This document shows, piece after piece, positions 17,802 through 26,299 of a stretch of DNA of 64,000 bases. This DNA is from Gemmatimonadaceae bacterium. Its GTDB lineage: Bacteria > Gemmatimonadota > Gemmatimonadetes > Gemmatimonadales > Gemmatimonadaceae. The stretch is taken from assembly GCA_016742275.1 (NCBI GenBank), contig JACVCD010000011.1, positions 1 through 64,000 of the forward strand, written 5' to 3'. The notes under the pieces are model-generated. The model was not told where the DNA came from and made no database searches. It saw only the letters and a list, made by a program, of their open reading frames with translations. A program made the position numbers and the translations under genes. How positions within the stretch are numbered: the first letter of the stretch is position 1; each line of letters opens with the position of its first letter.

Positions 17802-18648
17802 GATGCCCCGTGGACTCGTGATGCCCGATGTTTGAAGAGATAGCGGATGCAAAATGCACCACCTGCGTTTGACGAGTCGCATCGCGGGCCACACTCATGA
17901 CCGGCAATTTGATATGGCGCGACCATTCGAGTGCCATGGTCGTAGGGGCCGACCAGGTGGCGAGCAGACGGGCAGGCGTGTGGGCCGCCTTGTGTATGAG
18001 CTCGTAACTGCAGCGACTGGACATGATGAGGAATCCGTCAGCTGGCATCCCATGATTCAGGAGGGCACCAATCAGTTTGTCGAGGGCATTGTGACGACCA
18101 ACGTCTTCGCGCACGAGTACAATGTCTCCCGATGCCGTGCACCACGCGGCCGCGTGCGCCGAGTGTGTGGCGGCGTGCAGTGGCTGCTGGGCGGTCAGCG
18201 ACTCAAAGGCTGCAAGAATCGCCTCGTCACTCACCTGATGCGGCGATACACGTGCGCTGCTTGGTGTCCGCGACGCGAGGTCGGCCAGCGCTTCAACACC
18301 GCAAAGCCCACAGGCACTGTTGGCCATGAGACTCTGTCCCCGCGCCCGCAGTCGTGCGGCATCATCGTCAGCCAGTGTCACCTCGACCCGGTACTCACCC
18401 ATTGCGGAGTCCACCGCAATGGAGATGGGTTGTGTCGATGCCTGGAGGCCGAGTTCCGTATGCAACACCCCACGAGCCAGATCGTCGAGATGATCTGGCG
18501 TAGCCATGAGCACCGTGCGCGTCTCCCCGTTAACGACCAGATGTATCGGAGACTCCGGCACGATGCCCCACAGCACCTCTGATGCGCTATGCTGACCAAT
18601 GCGAACCTGCTCGTGTGGAACGGCCACGCGCGCCATCGCATCAATCAA
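17791..18648 (-). CDS. fdhD: Formate dehydrogenase sulfurtransferase FdhD
   Basis: Carries sulfur from a cysteine desulfurase to the molybdenum cofactor, a step needed for active formate dehydrogenase (285 aa). The persulfide-carrying CGLCG motif lies near residue 113, and the conserved VREDVGRHNALDKLIG and SSRCSYELIHKAA segments follow. The TTG start at 18648 has GAGGTG upstream at good spacing; ATG 18636 is an alternative. It overlaps fdsA by 8 nt and fdsD by 11 nt, consistent with one operon. Confidence 0.93.
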   Translation of the reverse strand: MIDAMARVAVPHEQVRIGQHSASEVLWGIVPESPIHLVVNGETRTVLMATPDHLDDLARGVLHTELGLQASTQPISIAVDSAMGEYRVEVTLADDDAARLRARGQSLMANSACGLCGVEALADLASRTPSSARVSPHQVSDEAILAAFESLTAQQPLHAATHSAHAAAWCTASGDIVLVREDVGRHNALDKLIGALLNHGMPADGFLIMSSRCSYELIHKAAHTPARLLATWSAPTTMALEWSRHIKLPVMSVARDATRQTQVVHFASAISSNIGHHESTGHHVG

Positions 18649-21352
18649 CGGGACGCACCTCGACTGCCGTGACTTTGTATTCAGGGCAGTTGGTGGCCCA
18701 ATCGGAGAACTCCGTCGTCACGACATTCGCCGCTGCTTCGGGATGATGGAATGTCGTGTACACAATGCCTTCCGGAACACGATCGGTTACACGCGCGTGC
18801 AGTGTGATGGCGCCCTTTCGACTGGCAAGCTGTACGCCGTCTCCGGAGCCAATGCCGCGTACTTCAGCGTCGTGCGGGTGAATCTCCAGCACATCTTCTG
18901 CGTGCCATGCCGTGTTGCCAGTGCGACGTGTCTGTGTGCCAACGTTGTACTGACTGAGAATGCGTCCGGTTGTGAGTAGTAACGGGAAACGCCGAGTGGA
19001 CCGTTCCTCCGTTGGAACATACTGCGTGATGAGGAAACGCCCCTTACCGCGCACAAACCCGCTTTCATGCATAATGCGCGTGCCACGCGGTTGTTTTTCG
19101 TTGCACGGCCATTGCACGCTGCCTACTTCGTCGAGGTAGGAAAATGACACACCGGCAAACGATGGCGTGAGTGCGGAAATCTCATCCATGATGGCCGCTG
19201 CTGACGGATAGGACATGGTGTATCCCATGGCCGACGCCAGTCGACACACGGCTTCCCATTCGTGCAGTCCCGTACGCGGCGGCATCGTGGGTCGCACCCG
19301 ATTGATTCGTCGCTCGGCGTTGGTGAACGTGCCGTCCTTCTCGAGAAACGCTGTGCCCGGCAGGAAGACGTGGGCGTACTTGGCCGTTTCGTTCAGGAAG
19401 AGATCCTGAACAACCACACACTCCATGGCCGACAGACCGGCCGTGACATGCAGCGTATCCGGGTCGGACTGCGCCAGATCCTCGCCCTGGATGAACATGC
19501 CCTTGAACTGACCACTGCGAGCCGATGCCAGCATGTTGGGAATGCGCATGCCTGGTTCGTTGTCGAGCGTGACATCCCACGCCGACTCGAAGCTGGCGCG
19601 CACGGTATCGTCCGAGATATGCCGGTAGCCGGGTAGCTCGTGCGGGAATGATCCCATGTCGCACGACCCCTGCACATTGTTCTGTCCACGCAGCGGGTTC
19701 ACACCTGTTCCTTCACGCCCCACGTGCCCTGCAGCCATGGCCAAGTTGGCGATGCCAAGCACCATGGTGCTTCCCTGACTGTGTTCCGTGACGCCGAGGC
19801 CGTAGTAGATGGCGCTATTGCCTCCTTGGGCGTACAGACGTGCCGCAGCGCGCAGCTCTGCAGCCGGAACACCGGTGGTGGCCTCCGTCGTTTCCGGGCT
19901 GTTCTCCTCACGGGCAATGAACTGTCGCCATTGCTCGAACGAGTGCGCATCACAGCGCTCCGCGACAAACGCTTCGTTCACCAGACCTTCGGTGACAATG
20001 GTGTGTGCCAGCGCGTTGATGACGGCCACATTCGTTCCCGGCCGAAGCGGGAGATGATGGGCTGCGGCAATGTGCGGGCTTCGCACCAGATCGATGCGTC
20101 GGGGATCGATCACGATGAGTTTGGCGCCTTCGCGCAGACGTCGCTTCATGCGTGCGGCGAAAACCGGATGCGCATCGGTCGGGTTGGCGCCGATCACCAC
20201 GATCACATCGGCATGCGCAACCGACTTGAAGTCCTGTGTGCCAGCCGAAGTACCGAAGGTTTGTTTGAGTCCGTAGCCCGTTGGTGAATGACATACCCGG
20301 GCGCAGGTGTCGATGTTGTTGTTGTGAAACGCGGCGCGCACCATCTTCTGCACCACGTACACTTCTTCGTTGGTGCACCGCGATGATGACACGCCACCAA
20401 TGGCGTCGCGTCCATGACGCGCCTGAATGTCGAGGAAGCGCTGGGCCGCGTGGGCAATGGCCTCGTCCCACGTCACTTCACGCCAGGGCTCACTGATGTG
20501 ATCGCGAATCATGGGATGCAGCACACGGTCTGCGTGCGACGCATAGCCCCAGGCGAATCGCCCCTTCACGCAGGAGTGGCCCTCGTTGGCACCACCACTG
20601 TCGTCTGGCGTCATACGTACGACCTGATTCCCCTTGAGCTCGGCCACAAACGAGCAGCCCACGCCGCAATAGGCACAGGTGGTGCGGACTTCGCGATCGG
20701 GCTGTCCGGCGTCAATGACTGTTTTTTCAATCAGCGTGGCGGTTGGACAGGCTTGAACGCACGCGCCGCAGGAGACACACTCGGACGAAAGGAAATCTTC
20801 GTCCATTCCGGCGGAAACCTTGGACGCAAATCCGCGATCCGTAATGCTGAGCGCGAATGTGCCTTGCACCTCGTCGCAGGCGCGCACGCAGCGCGAGCAC
20901 ACAATGCACTTGGACGGATCGAAGGTGAAGTACGGGTTCGATTCGTCTTTCTCTGCTGTCAGATGGTTTGCGCCAGCGTAGCCATAGCGCACTTCACGAA
21001 GCCCAACAGCACCCGCCATATCCTGCAGCTCGCAGTCACCATTCGCGGCGCAGGTGAGGCAGTCGAGCGGGTGGTCAGAAATGTAGAGCTCCATGACATT
21101 CCGCCGCACACGCGCCAGCGTTGGTGTCTGCGTGCGAACCACCATGCCTGATTCGAGTGGAGTGGTGCAGGAGGCGGGAAGTCCCTTGCGACCATCGATC
21201 TCCACTACGCACAGGCGGCACGAGCCAAATGGCTTGAGCGAGTCGGTGGCGCACAGTTTCGGTATTGGCAGTCCGGCCGCCTTGGCAGCCTGCATCACCG
21301 TGGTACCCGTGGGAACGGCGACTTCAACACCATCGATGCGTGCGGTGATCAT
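18641..21352 (-). CDS. fdsA: Molybdenum formate dehydrogenase, catalytic alpha subunit
   Basis: Oxidises formate to CO2 (reversibly in this family) at a molybdenum bis-MGD centre (903 aa). In order: an N-terminal [2Fe-2S] domain (GSCRLCVVEI), a His/Cys [4Fe-4S] site (HPLDCLTCAANGDCELQD), two ferredoxin clusters (CIVCSRCVRAC, CVSCGACVQAC), a cluster next to the active site (TTCAYCGVGCSF) and the molybdopterin oxidoreductase domain. The Mo ligand is a cysteine (DTCARVCHSPTGYGL), not selenocysteine. No signal peptide, so it is cytoplasmic. ATG 21352 overlaps the fdsB stop (ATGA); the longer frame to 21475 is inside fdsB. Confidence 0.95.
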   Translation of the reverse strand: MITARIDGVEVAVPTGTTVMQAAKAAGLPIPKLCATDSLKPFGSCRLCVVEIDGRKGLPASCTTPLESGMVVRTQTPTLARVRRNVMELYISDHPLDCLTCAANGDCELQDMAGAVGLREVRYGYAGANHLTAEKDESNPYFTFDPSKCIVCSRCVRACDEVQGTFALSITDRGFASKVSAGMDEDFLSSECVSCGACVQACPTATLIEKTVIDAGQPDREVRTTCAYCGVGCSFVAELKGNQVVRMTPDDSGGANEGHSCVKGRFAWGYASHADRVLHPMIRDHISEPWREVTWDEAIAHAAQRFLDIQARHGRDAIGGVSSSRCTNEEVYVVQKMVRAAFHNNNIDTCARVCHSPTGYGLKQTFGTSAGTQDFKSVAHADVIVVIGANPTDAHPVFAARMKRRLREGAKLIVIDPRRIDLVRSPHIAAAHHLPLRPGTNVAVINALAHTIVTEGLVNEAFVAERCDAHSFEQWRQFIAREENSPETTEATTGVPAAELRAAARLYAQGGNSAIYYGLGVTEHSQGSTMVLGIANLAMAAGHVGREGTGVNPLRGQNNVQGSCDMGSFPHELPGYRHISDDTVRASFESAWDVTLDNEPGMRIPNMLASARSGQFKGMFIQGEDLAQSDPDTLHVTAGLSAMECVVVQDLFLNETAKYAHVFLPGTAFLEKDGTFTNAERRINRVRPTMPPRTGLHEWEAVCRLASAMGYTMSYPSAAAIMDEISALTPSFAGVSFSYLDEVGSVQWPCNEKQPRGTRIMHESGFVRGKGRFLITQYVPTEERSTRRFPLLLTTGRILSQYNVGTQTRRTGNTAWHAEDVLEIHPHDAEVRGIGSGDGVQLASRKGAITLHARVTDRVPEGIVYTTFHHPEAAANVVTTEFSDWATNCPEYKVTAVEVRPVD

Positions 21353-22956
21353 GTGACCTCCGAATGCTCTCCAACTGCAGCGCTGGCGGGCGTACCAGTT
21401 GGCGCGAGCAAGTCGGTGGAAAAGTGTTTCATAACGCTGCGAACGGGCATGGGCGTCAACCCGCCCATCGCACACAGCGACCCGAGCTCCATCGTTTCAC
21501 ATAGCTCTTCGAGCAGTTCCCAATTGGCACGAGTCTTTTCGCGTTGACGCAGACGCTGAATCACTTCTACACCTCGCGTCGAACCGAGACGACACGGTGT
21601 GCACTTGCCGCACGATTCGTGAGCGCAGAATTCCATGGCAAACTGTGCCTGTTCGGCCATATCCACGGTATCGTCGAACATCACGATACCGCCGTGACCC
21701 AGCATGGCGCCGATAGCGGCAAAGTGCTCATAGGTGAGTGGTGTGTCCCACTGCGATGAGGGCAGGTAAGCACCAAGCGGTCCGCCGACCTGTACGGCAC
21801 GGAGCGCACGACCACTGCGTGTGCCGGCGCCAAATGTCTCCATCAGCTCACGGAGTGAGATGCCGAAGGGCAATTCCACCAATCCGCCGCGCGCCACATT
21901 GCCGGCAAGTTGGAACGGCATGGTGCCCTTGGAGCGGTCGACACCATGACCCGCATAGTGTGGTGACCCGTCGGCCAGAATATGCGGAACAGCCGCTAAT
22001 GTCAGCACATTGTTGATGACGGTTGGACAACCGAACAGGCCTTCGAGGGCGGGAAGAGGTGGTTTGCTGCGAACCTGACCGCGCTTGCCCTCCAGACTCT
22101 CCAGCAGAGCTGTTTCTTCGCCGCAGATGTAGGCACCGCCACCGACACGAAGCTCAATGTCGAATACGTGTGCACTGCCGAGTAGGCTGACGCCGAGCAA
22201 GCCTTTATCGCGGGCGATCGCCAGCGCTTGTCTGAAGACATGAATGGCGTGTGGATATTCGGAGCGCAGGTAGACGTACCCCTGCGCAGCTCCGACGGCG
22301 ATTCCTGCAATGGCCATCCCTTCAATAAGAAGAAATGGGTCGGCCTCAAACAGCAGACGATCAGCGAATGTGCCGGAGTCGCCTTCGTCCGCATTGCAGA
22401 CGATGTACTTGGTTTGGCTGGAGGCCTGTTGCACGGTTCGCCATTTGATGCCGGCCGGAAATGCGGCACCGCCACGCCCACGCAGACCGCTATCGAGAAC
22501 GTCCTGCACGATGGCGGCCTGGTGCATGGTAATTGCGCGCTCGAGACCTGCCATGCCGCCGTGGGCGCGATACTCATCAATCGACAGCGGATCAATACGG
22601 CCGATACGTGCAAACGTCAGACGTGTCTGCATACGGAACCATGGAAACTCGTCCACGACACCAATGCAGCTCGGGTGCCGTAGGTCGGGCTCGCCAACAC
22701 CCAGAATCTCGTCCACCATTTTGGGAGTGACGTTGGCAAAGCCTACACGCCCTTCCGGCGTGTCAATTTCGAGCAGCGGTTCGAGCCAGGCCGCACCACG
22801 GGAGCCGTTGCGAACCACCTGCGCCAGCATGCCGTTCGAAAGCCCGACCTCGCGGCTCCAGCGCTCTGTTGCCGCCGCCACGGCATCCGCACCAACAGAG
22901 CGCGCTGCGGTATCGTTGGGCACGTATAGGCGCGTCACGGACGCAGGCGCGATCAT
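21349..22956 (-). CDS. fdsB: Formate dehydrogenase beta subunit (NAD/FMN site)
   Basis: NuoF-like subunit passing electrons from FdsA to NAD+ (535 aa). It has RGRGGAAFPAGIKW, NADEGDSGTFADR and the [4Fe-4S] motif ESCGKCTPCRLG. About 110 extra N-terminal residues form a thioredoxin-like extension without the cluster cysteines, as in other FdsB proteins. ATG 22956 overlaps the fdsG stop (ATGA), so the longer frame to 23085 is rejected. Confidence 0.94.
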   Translation of the reverse strand: MIAPASVTRLYVPNDTAARSVGADAVAAATERWSREVGLSNGMLAQVVRNGSRGAAWLEPLLEIDTPEGRVGFANVTPKMVDEILGVGEPDLRHPSCIGVVDEFPWFRMQTRLTFARIGRIDPLSIDEYRAHGGMAGLERAITMHQAAIVQDVLDSGLRGRGGAAFPAGIKWRTVQQASSQTKYIVCNADEGDSGTFADRLLFEADPFLLIEGMAIAGIAVGAAQGYVYLRSEYPHAIHVFRQALAIARDKGLLGVSLLGSAHVFDIELRVGGGAYICGEETALLESLEGKRGQVRSKPPLPALEGLFGCPTVINNVLTLAAVPHILADGSPHYAGHGVDRSKGTMPFQLAGNVARGGLVELPFGISLRELMETFGAGTRSGRALRAVQVGGPLGAYLPSSQWDTPLTYEHFAAIGAMLGHGGIVMFDDTVDMAEQAQFAMEFCAHESCGKCTPCRLGSTRGVEVIQRLRQREKTRANWELLEELCETMELGSLCAMGGLTPMPVRSVMKHFSTDLLAPTGTPASAAVGEHSEVT

Positions 22957-23441
22957 GACCGGACCTCGTCGGCAAGCAGTGCATCCAGCCGTTCCGGTGT
23001 AACTCGCCCGTGAATAGCATCGCCAATACGCACGGAAGGCCCCAGTGCACAGTTGCCAAGGCAATAAGTCGCTTCGGCATGCCATGACTGTCCATCGACA
23101 ATGGTCCCAAGTGCAACACCACGCCGCCGTTCCACATGCAGCGCCAAATCCCGGCAGCCAACCGCCTGACAGGCCTCGGCCATGCAGACCTGAACCACAG
23201 TGTCTCCAACCGGCTCTTCGCGAAGGTCATGATAGAACGACACCACACCGTACACTTCAGCGCGGGACACGTTGACGTGTGCGGCTACCGCACGCATGGC
23301 CGCCTGGGATACAAAACCCACGCGCGCCTGCACCTGCTGCAACAACGGCAGCAGGTACGAGGCGCGCGCGGGAGTGGCGGCAAAGAGTTGGTGCAGGATG
23401 GCGAGTTCGTCGTCAGCCGACACCGAGTTCTCAATTGACAT
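22953..23441 (-). CDS. fdsG: Formate dehydrogenase gamma subunit
   Basis: NuoE-like [2Fe-2S] subunit (162 aa) forming, with FdsB, the NAD-reducing module. Ligand cysteines are in VCMAEACQAVGC and CLGNCALGPS. It starts only 6 nt after the korB stop, with no terminator between, which ties the formate dehydrogenase genes to the 2-oxoglutarate oxidoreductase genes. Confidence 0.93.
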   Translation of the reverse strand: MSIENSVSADDELAILHQLFAATPARASYLLPLLQQVQARVGFVSQAAMRAVAAHVNVSRAEVYGVVSFYHDLREEPVGDTVVQVCMAEACQAVGCRDLALHVERRRGVALGTIVDGQSWHAEATYCLGNCALGPSVRIGDAIHGRVTPERLDALLADEVRS

Positions 23442-23447
23442 GACGCC

Positions 23448-24503
23448 TCAGCGATAGCGCTCCATCAGGGAATTGAGTGCTGAGCTACCCGGGCACAGCG
23501 ACTCGTAAGGCAAGTCCACCAACGGAGTTGCCGGAGTCTTGAGATAGTCGTGCATGTCCCGTCCATGTTCGTCCACGAACAGCAGGCCGGTCGCGATCTC
23601 ACCGCGTGCCTGACAGGTGCGTACATGCGAATACGCGGACTCCCGATTGGTGGGATCGTAATCTTCGGCAGTTGCCCGCAAGCGCACCATGCTGCCGTCA
23701 TGCATGGTCACCGTACGCACTTCTTCGTTCGTTTCTGGGACCGTGATTTCGCGCTGCAGCGGCACGAAGTCGGCGTGCACCGCTTCCACTTCATGCTCGC
23801 GCGTGAACGAGTAGCTCTTGGTTGAGCCTTCGTGGTCGTTGAAGCTCACGCACGGGGAGATGATATCGATGATCGCAAATCCCTTGTGCGCGATGCCGGC
23901 CTTGATGATGGGCACGAGCTGCTTCTTGTCACCAGAGAAGCTTCGCGCCACGAACGTGGCACCGATGGTGAGCGCCAGCAGCACCGGATCAATGGGCGAC
24001 TGCTCGTTGGCTTCACCTTTCTTGGACTTCGACCCGACATCGGCCGACGCCGAGAACTGTCCCTTGGTGAGTCCGTATACACCGTTGTTCTCGAGCAGGT
24101 ACAGCATGTTCACATTGCGCCGGATGGCGTGTGACATCTGTCCGAGACCAATCGAGAGTGAATCTCCGTCGCCGGAAACACCGATGTACGTGAGGGCCCG
24201 ATTGGCCGCAGCCGCACCCGAGGTAACCGATGGCATGCGACCATGCACGGAGTTGAAGCCGTGCGACTGCTTCATGAAGTACGCAGTGGTTTTGGACGAG
24301 CAGCCAATGCCACTCATCTTGCCCACGCGATGTGGTTCGAGTTCTAGCTCCCACGCGGCTTGCACTACAGCTGCCGTCACGGAGTCGTGACCACAGCCGG
24401 CACACAACGTGGACATGGTGCCTTCGTAGTCGCGCAATGTGAGGCCGAGGCCGTTGGTGCGCGAGCTGGGGTGCCTTACTGGTGGCTTGGCAATAGAGGT
24501 CAT
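23448..24503 (-). CDS. korB: 2-oxoglutarate:ferredoxin oxidoreductase, beta subunit
   Basis: Thiamine-diphosphate subunit of a 2-oxoacid:ferredoxin oxidoreductase (351 aa). Four cysteines that fit a [4Fe-4S] cluster are visible (LCAGCGHDS, GIGCSSK, ISPCVSF). The ThDP/Mg motif GDGDSLSIGLGQ followed by ENNGVYGLTKGQ is intact. The two-subunit architecture and length fit KOR (2-oxoglutarate) better than pyruvate enzymes, but substrate is inferred. Overlaps korA by 4 nt. Confidence 0.88.
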   Translation of the reverse strand: MTSIAKPPVRHPSSRTNGLGLTLRDYEGTMSTLCAGCGHDSVTAAVVQAAWELELEPHRVGKMSGIGCSSKTTAYFMKQSHGFNSVHGRMPSVTSGAAAANRALTYIGVSGDGDSLSIGLGQMSHAIRRNVNMLYLLENNGVYGLTKGQFSASADVGSKSKKGEANEQSPIDPVLLALTIGATFVARSFSGDKKQLVPIIKAGIAHKGFAIIDIISPCVSFNDHEGSTKSYSFTREHEVEAVHADFVPLQREITVPETNEEVRTVTMHDGSMVRLRATAEDYDPTNRESAYSHVRTCQARGEIATGLLFVDEHGRDMHDYLKTPATPLVDLPYESLCPGSSALNSLMERYR

Positions 24504-26299
24504 GCGGGCACCTGCGCGAGATGACGGAGCACACCGTCAACGACCACCTTGGCCGTGAGTGGCATGCCGCCGTAGTCGAGGATGGAAGTCATGTTGTCAC
24601 GCGGGATGCCGAGTTCGATGGCGAGCAGCGAGCGCAGCTGTGCGTCGCGATTCTGTTCGATGACGAAGTTGCGCTCGTGGCTGTCGAAGAATTCGCGGAC
24701 CTCTTGGCCAAACGGGAAGGCGCGGATGCGCATAACATCCACCATGACCCCCTGATCACGGAGCCGGTCCGCGGCCTCACGCACAGCAGCATCACAACCA
24801 CCAATGGTGACGAGGCCGACCTCACTGCCGGTTTGCAGCGTAAACGCTGGCTTGGGCATCACGGTGGACGCGTGCTCGAACTTACGCTTCAGGCGATCCA
24901 CCAGTTCCTGATACGCATCCGAGTCTTCGGTGTACGCAGCGTGCTTGTCGTGGCCGGATCCACGTACAAAGTAGGCACCCTTGCCGCCAACACCCGGCAG
25001 CGTGCGTGCAGCAATGCCATCGCCGTCCACGTCGAGATACCGCGAGAACTTCTGGATCTTGTCGAGGTCTTCCTTATGAAGGACCTTGCCACGATCGGGC
25101 CGATAGTTGTCGTCCCAGGTGAAACGCTTCACCATCCAGTCATTCATGCCGATATCGAGATCGGTTGCCACGAACACTGGCGTCTGGAATCGCTCAGCCA
25201 TATCGAATGACTGCACCGCCATCTCGAATGCTTCGCCCGGATTGCAGGGGAAGAGCACGAGATGCTTGGTGTCGCCATGTGACGCATAGGCCAACGACAT
25301 GAGGTCGGCCTGCTGCGTGCGCGTGGGCATACCGGTCGCGGGGCCGCAACGCTGAATGTCGAAGAAGACGGCGGGAATATCGGTGTAGTACGCGAGTCCG
25401 ATGAACTCCTGCATCAGCGAAATGCCAGGACCCGAGGTGTTCGTGAATGAACGCGCGCCTGCCCAGCCGGCTCCAATGATGATGCCTGCGGCAGCCAGTT
25501 CATCTTCGGCCTGCAGAATGGCGTAGTTCTTCTCTCCAGTGACCTTGTCTACGCGGAAGCGCTCACAGAATGCCGTGAACTGCTCCATCAATGCCGTAGC
25601 CGGCGTGATGGGATACCACGCACCAACGGTGGCACCTGCGTACACCGCACCCAGCGCGCATGCGGTGTTGCCGTCGATCAGAATGGATTCGCTGGTCGCG
25701 TCCATCTTGCCGAGGTGGAACGGCAACGGGCAGGTGAAGTTGGTCTTGGCGTATTCGTAGCCAAGCTGAATGGCCTTGTGATTCGATTCGAGCAGCTTGG
25801 GCTTCTTGCCGTACTTCTCCGACAGCATACCCGACACGACGTCCATGTCGATGTTGAGCAGTGCTGCGAGCGAACCCGCGTACACGATATTGCGGAGCAG
25901 CGTGCGGTCGCGGTCGCCCTTGAAGTTCTCCACGCAGATGCGACCGAACGGAATCCCCATGATGGTGATGCCTTCGCGCACCAGATCTGGATCGAGCGGC
26001 CACGACGAATCGTACAGCAGGAATCCACCCGGACGGACCGTTGCCACATCCTTGGCATACGTGGATGGATTGAGCGCCACCACGAGATCCACTTCGGAGG
26101 GACGCGCGGTGTAGCCATCCTTGCTCACACGGATTTCATACCATGTGGGCAGGCCCTGAATGTTGGACGGAAAAATGTTTTTGCCGGTGACCGGGATGCC
26201 CATGCGGAAAATCGCCTGCATGAGCAACCCATTGGCGCTGGCAGAGCCTGTGCCATTCACCGTTCCGATCTTGAAGGCAAAATCGTTCACGCCGTTCAT
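24500..26299 (-). CDS. korA: 2-oxoglutarate:ferredoxin oxidoreductase, alpha subunit
   Basis: Fusion of the gamma domain (about residues 1-190, KIGTVNGTGSASANGLL) with the alpha domain (about 200-599), as in two-subunit KorAB enzymes. The alpha domain has the substrate-loop motif YPITPATALMEQF and a TSGPGISLMQEF stretch. With KorB it would convert 2-oxoglutarate plus CoA into succinyl-CoA, CO2 and reduced ferredoxin. ATG 26299 overlaps the upstream gene's stop (ATGA); the longer frame to 26410 is inside that gene. Confidence 0.9.
   Translation of the reverse strand: MNGVNDFAFKIGTVNGTGSASANGLLMQAIFRMGIPVTGKNIFPSNIQGLPTWYEIRVSKDGYTARPSEVDLVVALNPSTYAKDVATVRPGGFLLYDSSWPLDPDLVREGITIMGIPFGRICVENFKGDRDRTLLRNIVYAGSLAALLNIDMDVVSGMLSEKYGKKPKLLESNHKAIQLGYEYAKTNFTCPLPFHLGKMDATSESILIDGNTACALGAVYAGATVGAWYPITPATALMEQFTAFCERFRVDKVTGEKNYAILQAEDELAAAGIIIGAGWAGARSFTNTSGPGISLMQEFIGLAYYTDIPAVFFDIQRCGPATGMPTRTQQADLMSLAYASHGDTKHLVLFPCNPGEAFEMAVQSFDMAERFQTPVFVATDLDIGMNDWMVKRFTWDDNYRPDRGKVLHKEDLDKIQKFSRYLDVDGDGIAARTLPGVGGKGAYFVRGSGHDKHAAYTEDSDAYQELVDRLKRKFEHASTVMPKPAFTLQTGSEVGLVTIGGCDAAVREAADRLRDQGVMVDVMRIRAFPFGQEVREFFDSHERNFVIEQNRDAQLRSLLAIELGIPRDNMTSILDYGGMPLTAKVVVDGVLRHLAQVPA

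Noticed and set aside
18641-21352. Selenocysteine in FdsA
   Set aside because: The active-site codon encodes cysteine (in DTCARVCHSP); no in-frame TGA and no SECIS-like structure is needed.
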